Shown: positions 22,337 to 34,854 of the stretch, in pieces
Layout: each line of letters begins with the position of its first letter
Position numbering within the stretch: position 1 is the first letter of the stretch
Assembly: GCF_038502225.1 (NCBI RefSeq)
Contig: NC_091378.1
Span: 7,360,100-7,424,099, forward strand
Source: Cherax quadricarinatus
Taxonomy: Eukaryota > Arthropoda > Malacostraca > Decapoda > Parastacidae
DNA length: 64,000 nucleotides
Direction: 5' to 3'
Notes under the pieces: generated by a model
What the model was told of the DNA's origin: nothing
The model's database searches: none
What the model saw: only the letters and a program-made list of their open reading frames with translations
Position numbers and translations under genes: made by a program

Positions 22337-22342
<6 letters not shown>
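22135..22342 (+). repeat. (CCCACA)-type array plus CR1 3' tail
   Basis: A C-rich relative of the AC repeat (CCCACACACA variants) covers 22135-22305. It is followed by CCTGCAACCACAAATAGGTGAG at 22309-22331, the 3' terminal sequence of the CR1-like LINE in plus orientation, then a CG/AC tract. Confidence 0.85.

Positions 22343-22412
<70 letters not shown>
22343..22412. repeat. (AC)n joining two CR1 ends
   Basis: AC tract between a CR1 3' tail on the left and a 5'-truncated CR1 copy on the right. Confidence 0.96.
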
Positions 22413-22414
<2 letters not shown>

Positions 22415-23368
22415 GCTGTTTCTGGTATTTGTGAACGACATGACGGAAGGAATAGACTCTGAGGTGTCCCTTTTTGCAGATGACGTGAAGTTGATGAGAA
22501 GAATTCACTCGATCAAAGACCAGGCAGAACTACAAAGGGATCTGGACAGGCTGCAGACCTGGTCCAGCAATTGGCTCCTGGAGTTCAACCCCACCATGTG
22601 CAAAGTCATGAAGATTGGGGAAGGGCAAAGAAGACCGCAGACGGAGTGCAGTCTAGGGGGCCAGAGACTACAAACCTCACTCAAGGAAAAAGATCTTGGG
22701 GTGAGTATAACACCAGGCACATCTCCTGAAGCGCACATCAACCAAATGACGGCTGCAGCATATGGGCGCCCAGCAAACCTCAGAACAGCATTCCGACATC
22801 TTAATAAGGAATCGTTCAGGACCCTGTACACCGTGTACGTTAGGCCCACATTGGAGTATGCGGCACCAGTTTGGAACCCACACCTAGCCAAGCACGTAAA
22901 GAAACTAGAGAAAGTGCAAAGGTTTGCAACAAGACTAGTCCCAGAGCTAAGAGGTATGTCCTAAGAGGAGAGGTTAAGGGAAATCAACCTGACGACACTG
23001 GAGGACAGGAGAGATAGGGGGGACATGATAACGACATACAAAATACTGAGAGGAATTGACAAGGTGGACAAAGACAGGATGTTCCAGAGATTGGACACAG
23101 TAACAAGGGGACACAGTTGGAAGTTGAAAACACAGATGAATCACAGGGATGTTAGGAAGTATTTCTTCAGCCACATAGTAGTCAGGAAGTGGAATAGTTT
23201 GGGAAGCGATGTAGTGGAGGCAGGATCCATACATAGCTTTAAACAGAGGTATGATAAAGCTCACGGTTCAGGGAGAGTGACCTAGTAGCGACCAGTGAAG
23301 AGGCGGCGCCAGGAGCTCTGACTCGACTCCTGCAACCTCAACTAGGTGAGTACAACTAGGTGAGTACA
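22413..23368 (+). mobile_element. CR1-like LINE, 5'-truncated copy
   Basis: Starts inside the RT at VLFLVFVNDMTEG just after the AC tract. It contains VSLFADDVKLMRRI, LLEFNPTMCKVM, EKDLGVSITP, YVRPTLEYAAPVWNPHL and, after a TAA at about 22962, RGDMITTYKILRGI and WNSLGSDVVEAGSIHSFK. The 3' UTR ends in two CTAGGTGAGTACA units and a short AC run at 23367-23380. Confidence 0.9.
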
Positions 23369-23381
23369 CACACACACACGT

Positions 23382-24180
23382 GGTCTAGCAACTGGCTTCT
23401 CGAATTCAACCCTGCCAAATGCAAAGTCATGAAGATTGGAGAAGGGCAAAGAAGACCGCAGACGGAGTATAGGTTAGGTGGCCAGCGACTGCAATCCTCG
23501 CTCAAGGAGAAAGATCTTGGCGTGATTATAACACCGAACACGTCTCCGGAAGCACACATCAACCAGATAACTGCTGTCAGCATTTGGGCGCCTGGCAAAC
23601 CTGAGATTAGCATTCCGATACCTAAGTAAGGAATCTTTCAAGACACTGTACACTGTGTACGTCAGGCCCATACTGCAGTATGCAGCACCTGTTTGGAACC
23701 CGCACCGGGTCACGCACGTTGAGAAATTAGAGAAAGTGCAAAGGTTTGGGACAAGGTTAGTTCCAGAGCCAAGGGGAATGTCCTCTGAAGAAAGGTTGAG
23801 GGAAATCGGCCTGACGACACTGGAGGACAGAAGGATCAGGGGAGACATGATAACGACATACAAGATACTGCGGGAAATAGACAAGGTGGACAGAGATAGG
23901 ATGTTCCAGAGAGGGGACACAGGGACAAGGGGTCACAACTGGAAGCTGAAGACTCAGACGAGTCACAGGGACGTTAGGAAGTATTTCTTCAGTCATAGAG
24001 TTGTCAGGAAGTGGAATAGCCTAGCAAGTGAAGTAGTGGAGGCAGGAACCATACATAGTTTTAAGAAGAGGTATGATACAGCTCAGGAAGCAGAGAGAGA
24101 GAGGACCTAGTATCGATCAGTGAAGAGGCGGGGCCAGGAGCTGAGTCTCGACCCCTGCAACCACAGTTAGGTGAGTACAG
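23382..24180 (+). mobile_element. CR1-like LINE, second 5'-truncated copy
   Basis: Begins at WSSNWLLEFNPAKCKVM directly after the AC run, then EKDLGVIITP. A shift at about 23575 precedes YVRPILQYAAPVWNPH, RGDMITTYKILREI and WNSLASEVVEAGTIHSFKKRY (to 24110). The 3' UTR ends GGTGAGTACA at 24178 without an AC run, an exception to the family's usual boundary. Confidence 0.9.
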
Positions 24181-24219
24181 CTGATATTAAAGAAAAATGT
24201 TTTAATGTAACGTGTAATT

Positions 24220-24480
24220 TGTCGTAACCCTTAACTGGCTGTGGTCGAACTCGCTTCCTCGTAGCCTCGTCGATCCTGTCATAACTATTCTTCAAGCTGT
24301 GTATGGAGTCTATCACTACCATCTCTTCATCAAGATCTAGCCTGAAAACCCCTGAGGCTAGGCATACATGACTTTTATTTCTGTAGCCTATGCTTCGTCC
24401 TGTGCTCCCGTGAACTCATTTTCCGCCTCTTAGTCTTTCATTGTGTTTTGCGATAGGTTCATATATACAAGAAACTGTAC
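24220..24480 (-). mobile_element. Diverged CR1-like 3' end (weak)
   Basis: The plus strand phrase AGCTGTGTATGGAGTCTATC and its surroundings parallel the CR1 C-terminal coding complement (AACTGTGTATGGTTCCTGCC at 13594). Divergence is high. Confidence 0.35.
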
Positions 24481-24582
24481 CGGTGTCAGAACCTGTCAGC
24501 ATGAAAATTTGTCCATGCTGACAATTCTTCCTGGATATTTGGTCTCTGTTTATCCTTTATAACCCTTGATAATCTTTGTAAA

Positions 24583-24589
24583 TGTGTGT

Positions 24590-24642
<53 letters not shown>

Positions 24643-24869
24643 TGTGTGTGTGTGCGTGTGTGTGTGCGTGTGTGTGTGTGTGTGTGCATGTGTGTGTGCG
24701 TGTGTGTGCGTGTGTGTGCGCGTGTGTGAGCGTGTGTGTGTGCGTGTGTGTGTGCGTGTGTGTGTGTGTGCGCGTGCGTGCGTGTGTGTGTGTGTGTGTG
24801 TGTGCGTGTGTGTGCGTGCGTGTGTGTGCGTGTGCGCGCGTGTGTGTGCGCGTGTGTGTGCGCGTGTGT
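24583..24869. repeat. Long (GT)n with GCGTGT variants
   Basis: Nearly 290 bases of GT with interspersed CG steps, able to form Z-DNA. Open frames across it are artefacts. Confidence 0.96.
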
Positions 24870-24952
24870 GACATGTACTGCCACGCCTCTCTCTTTTCTT
24901 CTCTTGAATGTGTTTCACAGTTTTTCCTTACACCTTCCAGTTCTTGCTCTTT

Positions 24953-24956
<4 letters not shown>

Positions 24957-24998
<42 letters not shown>
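24957..24998. repeat. (TC)n at LINE 3' end
   Basis: TC tract directly joined to the 3' end of the TC-bordered LINE (ATTTTTACACAGGGTTTTA). Confidence 0.96.
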
Positions 24999-25004
<6 letters not shown>

Positions 25005-26702
25005 ACACAGGGTTTTATAAGGTTAGGGGTAAGGATTCCTAACTTTATTTACAAGCTAAGAACTGTTACCTACATCAGCTCATTTAAAGCCATTTTATTG
25101 CTATGAGACATACAAATATGAAACAGAATGAACTGCTGCCATCTGACTTTATTTCGTTTATATCATTATGCTGTACGAAAATGTTCCAGACTCGAGTCAT
25201 TCTGGGAATAAATGATCTCAGATGAAGTGATGTAGTTGCTACTAGCTGCCCGCCTTGTTGTGTAGAAGCTCACTTCTCACTGTCCTTGGAGTGGAGCGGA
25301 GCCATGTGTGGTACTGTAGTGTAGTAGGTTCGCCGGTCTTGTCCCGGCCGGGGTCTTTTCCAGATGGTGACCAGACAAGTGTGGTACTTTGACAATATTG
25401 GCCTTGTACATAATAAGGCCACCCATATCCCTCGTGTATTGAAGGCTCTGCTGAAATGACAGATCTATTCAGGCTGGGTCCAGGAGAGAAATGAGTTGTC
25501 TTGCTCTGTTCTCTATTCTGTTAAGATGTCGCAGATGAGATGGTGGGCTTCCATTCCAAGGAAGCGGAACATACTCGAGGTGTGAGCGTGCTTGTGCCTT
25601 GTAGAGAATCTTTCAACCTCTACTGTCGAGAAGATGCGATATACGTCGAAGTACTGTAAGCTTCCTAGCACCCTTGTTTGCAAGATTTACAATGTGGTTC
25701 TTCATGGTCAGTTTGGAGTCAGATTTCACCCAAAGGATATCAACTTCGTCCCTTCTCACATTCATTCTTACCACTGCTCCAGCATTATCATCATGGTGCC
25801 TAGAGATCATCATCAGTTGTGTTTTCTCAGGAGCAAATGTGACCTCCCATCTTTTATACCAAGCTGCTATAGCTGTTAGCTGGTGATTGATGTTGCTTAG
25901 AGTAGCTGGCATTTCCTCTCTTTGATAAATGAGTGTCAGAGTACTGTCGTCTGCCTATGCATGGAATTCTGGGATGAGATGGAGGTCACTGAGTAGACAA
26001 TGTTCCTGTGGAACATTTGCCCCAATAGGATGTCTTGCTAACTCTGTCCCATTGATAACTACCCTACCTTGAAGGTAATCATTGAGGAGACATAGTGTAG
26101 AGCCTGCAATTCTCAGTGCTTGCAGTTTTGCCAAGAGTCCCTGGTGACATACTCGGTCGAAAGCACCAACAACGTCCAGTGCTATCACACAGCAGACTTT
26201 GGATTCATCCAGTGACTGGTGCCACTTAGTGGAAAGGTTTAACAGCAGCTCAGCAGCAGAGCAACATTTTCTGAAGCCATATTGACGGTCACAAAGAAGT
26301 AAGTGGTAGTCGAAAAACTGTCATCTACCTTGAGATGATTGTCTCAAGAATCTTGCCAGTGACTGACAGAAGTGACACTGGTCTGTGGTTGTTGATTTCT
26401 GCTCTGCTCTTCTTTTTGTGAACAGGGACAACATTTACCTCTTTCCACAGAGGTCATTTACACTGTGCTAAGCAGTGTCTATAGATGCGAGTTAGAAGTG
26501 CTGCTAGCTGGTCAGCATATCTACTCGGCAATCTTGGGTAAGCTTATCTGGGTCCACAGCCTTGTCTTGGTCCAGCGATTTAAGAAGATACACCTCCTCC
26601 TACCTTATTGTCACCACTCATAACTTTGACACAGTTCTTGCACAGTTCTTGCTGGATTAGGAACTTGCATCTTGGCAGCGAAGTGTTCGGTAAAGAGGTC
26701 AA

Positions 26703-26706
<4 letters not shown>
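24999..26706 (-). mobile_element. LINE of CR1/Jockey superfamily, TC-bordered copy
   Basis: Minus strand. RT blocks: ALDVVGAFDRVCHQGLLAKL (palm Asp) at 26188-26100, then PIGANVPQEHCLL, HLIPEFHA at about 25960, FAPEKTQLMMISRHH, VDILWVKSDSKLTMKNH and ARKLTVLRRISHLLDSRG (25912-25613). Upstream at 26640-26330 the complement carries the fingers region in broken frames. The 3' UTR spans about 25000-25150 and matches the copy at 55132. TC tracts lie on both sides. Confidence 0.85.

Positions 26707-26749
<43 letters not shown>
26707..26749. repeat. (CT)n at LINE 5' boundary
   Basis: CT tract directly outside the 5' end of the minus-strand LINE. Confidence 0.96.
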
Positions 26750-26752
<3 letters not shown>

Positions 26753-26979
26753 ACCATTTTTCTAGCTCATCCGCGCATGTAATGGTTAGCAGTAATTAAA
26801 ACATTTTCCAGGTTTGTTTATGCTCAAAATAAAACTGTTGCAGATGAGTTGATAATGAGGACAGTGTTTTGTGCTGAAAAACTTGTTATTATTTAGAGAA
26901 TAAATGGACGGAATTGAATTCTCTTCAATATCCATCTCAACTTCATTTGTTAAATATTAACCACGGGATTCTTTGGGTT

Positions 26980-27335
26980 ATTGTGCACTAGTATTCTTGA
27001 GAATTCAAGGATATCTGTAGGATATGTACACCGGCAGGCATATATCTTTCTGTGTATATACGATGATGGTTTGTTTTAATCTTAATGATCCTGTGTAGTA
27101 CATTGGTACACTTTGCATTTTTGAGAACACCAGGATATCTGTTGGTATATTATGCACGCTTGAGAAGAGAACATTTATGGGTATACTCTGTATTCTCGAA
27201 GACACGAGGATATATCTGGGTGTACTCTGTGTTCTTGAAAACAAAAGGAGATTTGTGGGTATACTCTGTCCTCGTGGACACGAGAATATCTGCATACTTT
27301 GTATTTTTGAGACAGTGAGATATATTTATCACTAG
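26980..27335. repeat. Degenerate ~40-bp tandem repeat
   Basis: Variants of GGGTATACTCTGT followed by TTCTTGA and GGATATCTG recur about eight times at spacings near 40-45 bases. Frames in both directions stay open by chance of the period. Confidence 0.55.
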
Positions 27336-27354
27336 TATCTCCTACTGCTTACGA

Positions 27355-27975
27355 TTCTCAGTCTTCCACTGCTTTCACTCGCTATCTTCCACCGCTTTTA
27401 CTCCCTATTTTCCACTGCTTTCACTCGCATTCTTCCACTGCTTTCACTCGCTATCTTCCACCGCTTTTACTCCCTATTTTCCACTGCTTTCACTCGCTAT
27501 CTTCCACCGCTTTCACTATCTTCCACTGATTTCACTCGCTATCTTCCACTGCTTTCACTCCATATCTTCCACTCCTTTCACTCCCTATCTTCCACTGTTT
27601 TCACTCGCTATTTTCGACTGTTTTCACTCGCTATCTTCCACTGTTTTTACTCGCTATCTTCCACTGTTTTCACTCGCTATCTTCCACTGTTTTCACTCGC
27701 TATCTTCCACTGTTTTCACTCGCTATCTTCCACTGTTTTCACTCGCTATCTTCCACTGTTTTCACTCGCTATCTTCCACTGTTTTCACTCGCTATCTTCC
27801 ACTGTTTTCACTCGCTATCTTCCACTGTTTTCACTCGCTATCTTCCACTGTTTTCACTCGCTATCTTCCACTGCTTTCACTCCCTATCTTTCACCGCTTT
27901 TACTCGCTATCTTCCACTGTTTTCACTCGCTATCTTCCACTGTTTTCTCTCCCTATCTTCCACTGTTTCCACTCT
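27355..27975. repeat. 23-bp minisatellite, ~27 copies
   Basis: The unit CACTCGCTATCTTCCACTG plus TTTT repeats. The centre (27640-27870) is nearly homogeneous; the left side is more variable (CTGC, CCGC, CTCC variants). The pattern suggests central expansion. Confidence 0.95.
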
Positions 27976-28252
27976 CTTTTATAACTTCAAATAATACTCC
28001 AAATGAGGGTGTAGGGCTCTTGATACAAGAAATTCAAAACTATTATCTCCTTTCCAAGATCAAAATACATTTCCTTCCAGAATCTGTATGACTCCTTCGG
28101 GTTAATCTGGTTTCCCATGAATTTAATAATTACGTTCAACACTTTCCTCAGTTCTCAGTAGCGTTTTCGTTTCCTTTCTGACAGCGTCTTATTTCGTTTT
28201 TCACACTAACGTTTGCGTCTGTCAGTAATTTTCAACATTTCTCTAAAGTTTT
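27976..28252. other. No feature recognised
   Basis: AT-rich, no repeat family recognised. Confidence 0.4.
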
Positions 28253-28548
28253 TGCCTCCCTGGCTGGGTTGGTAGCGCACTCAGGTCATACATTGAGTGT
28301 CTGAGGTTCGATCCTCGGTACAGGTGGAAACATTGGATGTATTTCCTTACACCTACTCTTCTTTTTCAACTAGAAGTAGGTACCTGGGTGTTAGTCGACT
28401 GGTGTGGTCACATCCTGGGGACAAAATTAAGTTACCCGAAATGCTCTGCATAACCAGGGTTTTTCTATATAGTATGTCATTGATGTCAGCTATAGTCTGT
28501 ATAAGTTGTATTATGTACTAGTAGAAATAGATTATTATTATTGTTATT

Positions 28549-28553
<5 letters not shown>
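28253..28553 (+). mobile_element. tRNA-derived SINE
   Basis: tRNA-like head at 28256-28325: box-A-like TGGCTGGGTTGGTAGCGCA and box-B-like GAGGTTCGATCCTCGG. The body contains TAGGTACCTGGGTGTTAG and CCCGAAATGCTCTGCATAACC. It ends in an ATT-rich tail and then a GT tract. Pol III transcription would start just upstream of the head. Confidence 0.85.
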
Positions 28554-28626
<73 letters not shown>

Positions 28627-28640
28627 TGTGTGTGTGTGTG
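28549..28640. repeat. (GT)n microsatellite
   Basis: GT tract with two TATG interruptions at the SINE tail. Confidence 0.95.
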
Positions 28641-28835
28641 TTGTGCGAGAGCGCAGGGGCCAGCAAGACAGATAGGCAACCACATTTAAGTGTTAATTTT
28701 CTTGGCTGGCCACACTTGTTGACTCAGTAGTTTCCAGAGAGCACCTACGTAACCTGAAGAGGTCCCCACCGTGTGCTTACGAGCGTGAGAAGGAAACATG
28801 TCTCACTGTACCTGTCGTGTACCTGTTGTACACGA

Positions 28836-29125
28836 ATGGTATACAATACCAACAAGAGGAAAAATTAAACATACGTGCAACATCTGTATGTCTTTATTTT
28901 TAGACGTCTCGCCATCCAGTGGCTTTATCAATACAACAGAAGCACATACACTCCAGTAATTAAGCGCCAATCTTCCTGCCTGTGCTTCATGACTACGGTG
29001 CTCTTCACTGAGTCTAAGGCTGAGGGACTGATTACCTCTTCTTTTGTATACAATTCTACAGTCATCACATTATGTGCTTGTAAAGCCACTGGATGGTAAA
29101 AGGTCAACAAATAAATACACCCAGA
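28836..29125. mobile_element. Structured core repeat, old inverted pair
   Basis: Left part on minus: TTGATAA (complement of 28926-28932), stem GCCA/TGGC, then GAGACGTC, and 3' tail hairpin GGTAT TG TATACC at 28838-28850. Right part on plus from about 28990: GGCTGAGGGACTGATTACC, a decayed core near 29085 (AAAGCCACTGGATGG). The order is head to head as in the young palindromes. No target duplication found. Confidence 0.65.
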
Positions 29126-29210
29126 TGAGAAAAGCCTCGCGCTAGCTAAATTGTTTCTTCCGGAATAAAACAGATGTGCGTCCCCTGGGTACAGAAAAAT
29201 AAGAAGATCA

Positions 29211-29355
29211 ATTTTTAAAGGGGTGGAAGTTTAAGCCAGTGGAAGAACTCGGTCAGATGACCAAAAGCTTCAGTGTTTAGTGGCGGGTCGTCATATGACT
29301 AAGACGCACGTCAGGAAACACCTGTCCTGTTTCCTGACGAATCTTAAATAACGTA
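29211..29355 (+). mobile_element. '140-bp' family repeat, copy 2
   Basis: Shares TTTTTAAAGGGGTGGA, CGGTCAGATGACCAAAAGCT and the hairpin GTCAGGAAACACCTGTCCTG...CCTGAC with the other three copies. Confidence 0.75.
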
Positions 29356-29439
29356 ACCCTGGCTATCTTCGAGAGACGTTCGCCAACCAGCGACTACATC
29401 ACACACTGGATAAAGATTGTTTTATGAATTACACCTGCT

Positions 29440-29740
29440 AAACATCTGAGTATCATTATTCTGTAGACGTTTCGCCATCCATTGGCTTTATCAATACAAT
29501 ACAGAAGACTGAAGAAGGTAGAAGATGAGGTAATCAGTCAGGAGCTCAGTACCGTAGTGTTGAGGAATCCGAAGTACAAGTAGGCGTGGGTTCATATACC
29601 GAGTCAGATGAGACGAAGGCATTGTCACTGGTAGGTGGGATTTCCCAGTGTTAGTGATCATGCCCTTAAGGTAGGTCAGCAGTAGTAAGTAGTTGTGTAG
29701 ATGTCCTCTGTACCAATGTCCTTAATGCTGTGTTTGACGA
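29440..29740 (-). mobile_element. Structured core repeat, near full length
   Basis: Complement reads TTGATAA (29488-29494), A, stem GCCA/TGGC, GAAACGTC (29466-29473). Upstream in element direction lie ACTGATTACCTCATC and then a TATATGAACC box near 29597 that parallels the TATATAAG of the 49 kb copy. Confidence 0.65.
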
Positions 29741-29949
29741 GGTTTATATTAATTACATAAAGACTGCCTGGTGTTGCACATGCGTCTTATTCACCTTGCG
29801 GTGATATATTCTGTTGATCTAATCTCACTTCATTAGGTTCTAATACATAGAAGGTGTAAGGAGAGAGGAATGACCATAGTACTGATTGTTTATCTACGGG
29901 GAAGCGAGCAATCAGTAAAAGTCGCTTGTAAATGGTCTGGTGTTAAACT

Positions 29950-30060
29950 GAGGAAGAGGACATTTGTGTACTGTTCAGGATATTTGTTAAGGGAAACACT
30001 TTGCCACGAGTGATTTCATCAGTCCTCAGTGTTTGCTAAAAGTGGGTATTGTGTAGATTA
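29950..30060 (-). mobile_element. Structured core repeat, diverged
   Basis: Complement of 30017-30023 is CTGATGA, followed by stem TCAC/GTGG and CAAAGTGTTTCCC, a decayed GAAACGTTTCC. Similar to the pair near 44650-44770. Confidence 0.55.
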
Positions 30061-30232
30061 CAGAACAAATGATCAGTAGCGAGGGTGACATGAGGCAGGA
30101 CGTACGTAATGTATACGGTACACAGTGGCGTTTTCTCTTGTAAGTAATAGAACGTACGTCACGGTATCATGCATATCACCCAAGAGGCAGGTATAGTCTT
30201 CAGGGAAGCCCCGTTTTGTAAATGTAAAATTA

Positions 30233-30636
30233 TGTGCAAGAAAGGTATAAAATACCGACAATATGAAAGTTAAGACACATGTGCAACATCTGGATATCTT
30301 TATTGTAGTAGACGTTTCGCCATCCAGTGGCTTTATCAATACAGATTCTAGGACATAATAGGAAGACAGTAGAACTATATACAAAAGATGAGGTAATCAG
30401 TCCCTCGGCCTTGGAGTTAGTGTTCACAGCATCGTGGTGGAGGAGAGTCCAGACTCTCCTCCACCACGATGCTGTGAACACTAACTCCAAGGCCGAGGGA
30501 CTGATTACCTCATCTTTTGTATATAGTTCTACTGTCTTCCTATTATGTCCTAGAATCTGTATTGATAAAGCCACTGGATGGCGAAACGTCTACTACAATA
30601 AAGATATCCAGATGTTGCACATGTGTCTTAACTTTC
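30233..30636. mobile_element. Perfect inverted-pair element with 13-bp TSD
   Basis: Two identical 186-bp arms (30264-30449 and 30452-30637) face each other head to head with a CA spacer. Each has TTGATAA (right arm 30562-30568), A, stem GCCA/TGGC with loop CTGGA, and GAAACGTC (30583-30590). GTA before pairs with TAC after; ATCT with AGAT further out. Only the left arm carries the tail TGTCGGTATTTTATACC (minus). AAATGTAAAATTA flanks it at 30220-30232 and 30637-30649. The fold-back spans over 370 bases. Confidence 0.92.
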
Positions 30637-30649
30637 AAATGTAAAATTA

Positions 30650-31040
30650 GCTTTGAGGAATCTCAACGGAAGAATCCTACGTGATCCTAAATACGACAAG
30701 TGTCAGGCCCATATTTGGCTATTCAGTACCAGCTAGGAAGCCACAGTTGTCAACCAGACTAGTCATTGAGCTAACGGAGATAAGCCATAAAGAGACACTA
30801 AAGGAAGTGAATGTGACGGATATTGGAAAAACTGAAGACCCATGCGTGACATGACTACGACGTATAAAATACTTAAAGAATTTAATAGACTGAATAAAGC
30901 TGAACAATTCGAAAGGATGAAACCGGACTACTTCGGCAAAGTTGGAAGTTAAGACGTGCCACAAGGGTGTCAGGAAGTACATTCAGCATCAGGGCTACAA
31001 GGAAGCGGAATAGGCTAGATAAATAATGGAGGCTGGTTTC
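30650..31040 (+). pseudogene. Decayed CR1-like RT C-terminus
   Basis: The plus strand around 30690-31020 reads like the CR1 C-terminus in decayed form: AGGCCCATATTTGGCTATTC corresponds to RPIFGYS, then GACTACGACGTATAAAATAC to MTTTYKIL, then AGTTAAGACGTGCCACAAG and AAGGAAGCGGAATAGGC. Many substitutions and shifts. Confidence 0.55.
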
Positions 31041-31063
31041 ATATATATATATATATATATATA

Positions 31064-31111
<48 letters not shown>
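31041..31111. repeat. (AT)n then (GT)n at LINE 3' end
   Basis: AT tract followed by eight GT units, adjoining the 3' end of the minus-strand RLE-type LINE. Confidence 0.95.

Positions 31112-33038
<1,927 letters not shown>

Positions 33039-33132
<94 letters not shown>
33039..33132. repeat. (CT)n microsatellite
   Basis: Pure CT tract of about 94 bases. Confidence 0.97.
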
Positions 33133-33135
<3 letters not shown>

Positions 33136-33516
33136 AATTAAACTATTAAAGAAAACTTGCAAACCCGACTCACTGCATGATATACGTGTCTCCACGTTCA
33201 GTGAAGCGAGTATCTTAGAGCTTTCAAGGGACAGACATAAATCAAGGAACTAAAGAGATATATTCATGTTTACAAGAGGCTTCCATTTAAGGTTTCTGTA
33301 ATACATCATTCAAGAGTAAAATGTTTCACTTAAGTTGTCTGCCGAGCAAAGAACCAGATGATGACACACACGAACTCGTTCTCGCACATCGAGTGATGTA
33401 CGTGTGAATTTGAACGTAACACGGTGTTGCTAAGCTGACAGATATATTTGAGTTAGAAAACAGTACCAGTTGTTCTGTCAAGAGATAATCATCTGTACGT
33501 TTTGTGTTTTCATCTT
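33133..33516. other. No feature recognised
   Basis: No family recognised between the CT tract and the minisatellite. Confidence 0.4.
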
Positions 33517-34226
33517 GATTTTGACTTCCACAGGTGTACTCACCTGGGAAGTTCTCCTGTTGATTTTGACTTCCACAGGTGTACTCACCTGGGAAGTTCT
33601 CCTGTTGATTTTGACTTCCACAGGTGTACTCACCTGGGAAGTTCTCCTGTTGATTTTGACTTCCACAGGTGTACTCACCTGGGAAGTTCTCCTGTTGATT
33701 TTGACTTCCACAGGTGTACTCACCTGGGAAGTTCTCCTGTTGATTTTGACTTCCACAGGTGTACTCACCTGGGAAGTTCTCCTGTTGATTTTGACTTCCA
33801 CAGGTGTACTCACCTGGGAAGTTCTCCTGTTGATTTTGACTTCCACAGGTGTACTCACCTTGGAAGTTCTCCTGTTGATTTTGACTTCCACAGGTGTACT
33901 CACCTGGGAAGTTCTCCTGTTGATTTTGACTTCCACAGGTGTACTCACCTGGGAAGTTCTCCTGTTGATTTTGACTTCCACAGGTGTACTCACCTGGGAA
34001 GTTCTCCTGTTGATTTTGACTTCCACAGGTGTACTCACCTGGGAAGTTCTCCTGTTGATTTTGACTTCCACAGGTGTACTCACCTGGGAAGTTTTCCTGT
34101 TGATTTTGACTTCCACAGGTGTACTCATCTGGGATATTTTCCTATTGATTTTGACTTCCACAAGTGTACTCACCTTTGAAGTTTTCCTATTGATTTTGAC
34201 TTCCACAGGTGTACTCACCTGGGAAA
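33517..34226. repeat. 45-bp minisatellite, ~15.8 copies
   Basis: Near-perfect unit containing TTGATTTTGACTTCCACAGG and then TGTACTCACCTGGGAAGTTC. The period is a multiple of three, so three frames remain open through the array (287 and 225 codons on plus, 246 on minus); these are not evidence of a gene. The last three units are more diverged. AGGTGTACTCACCT inside each unit is a near-palindrome. Confidence 0.97.
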
Positions 34227-34335
34227 TAAATTACCGACACGATGGTAAAATAAACATAAATGCATTAAAATGCGATCCTTTACTGACCACGTTTCGCCCA
34301 CAAAACAGATCTACCTGGGTAAAGAGTACATGAGT
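34227..34335 (-). mobile_element. Structured core repeat with tail, diverged core
   Basis: On the minus strand GGGCGAAACGTGG is followed downstream by TTTACCATCGTGTCGGTAATTTAT, the family's 3' tail (TGTCGGT). The tail meets the last minisatellite unit. The CTGATGA box has decayed. Confidence 0.6.
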
Positions 34336-34345
34336 ATATATATGT

Positions 34346-34726
34346 CGTGTCGAATAGGTAAAACTGGGCAGTTAGCAAGAACTCGTTTAAAATTAAGTCC
34401 TTTCTAAAATTTACTCTTATACGTTTAAAGATATATTTTATTCATTTATGTTAATGCAAAAATTAATAATCTTGTACCAAAAGAACCTTAGAAAATTTGC
34501 CTAACCTTATTATAACAAGCGCAATTTAATTTAGCCTAATCCATCTAATTATATCTTAGATAAATTTGCAATAATTTAATAATAAAAAAAACACAAACAT
34601 ATTTGTTTCGTTAGGTTCAGAATGATTTTTTTGCGAAATTATTGCATACACAAATTTTCACTTGCCTTATTCGGCAAGAAGTGCGTTGCTATTTAAGCCA
34701 AAATCGCAAGTTTTATCTATTCGGCA

Positions 34727-34728
<2 letters not shown>
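34346..34728. mobile_element. 383-bp MITE with 20-bp inverted termini
   Basis: The left end CGTGTCGAATAGGTAAAACT (34346-34365) and the right end, complement CGTGCCGAATAGATAAAACT (34709-34728), match at 18 of 20 bases. TATA-rich sequence on the left and an AT tract on the right suggest insertion into (TA)n. No transposase inside. Internal landmarks (GTTAGGTTCAGAATGATTTT and AGTCCTTTCTAAAATTT) recur in two further copies at 58165-58661 and 59175-59460. Confidence 0.85.

Positions 34729-34802
<74 letters not shown>
34729..34802. repeat. (AT)n microsatellite
   Basis: AT tract continuing from the MITE's right terminus. Confidence 0.96.
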
Positions 34803-34805
<3 letters not shown>

Positions 34806-34854
34806 GCAAGGAATTCGCAAGAGCAGGCGAAATATACACAAACACTGATCTCTG

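Noticed and set aside
24486..25106. Several frames of 94-174 aa rich in Cys-Val or His-Thr
   Set aside because: All are translations of the GT/AC tract at 24583-24869.
27355..27975. CRISPR array
   Set aside because: Units are contiguous 23-bp tandem copies without unique spacers, in a eukaryotic repeat context.
33517..34226. CRISPR array
   Set aside because: Units of 45 bp are directly adjacent and homogeneous; there are no spacers.
33470..34333. 287-aa repeat protein
   Set aside because: The frame is open because the 45-bp unit is a multiple of three; three frames are open at once and no other gene signal exists.
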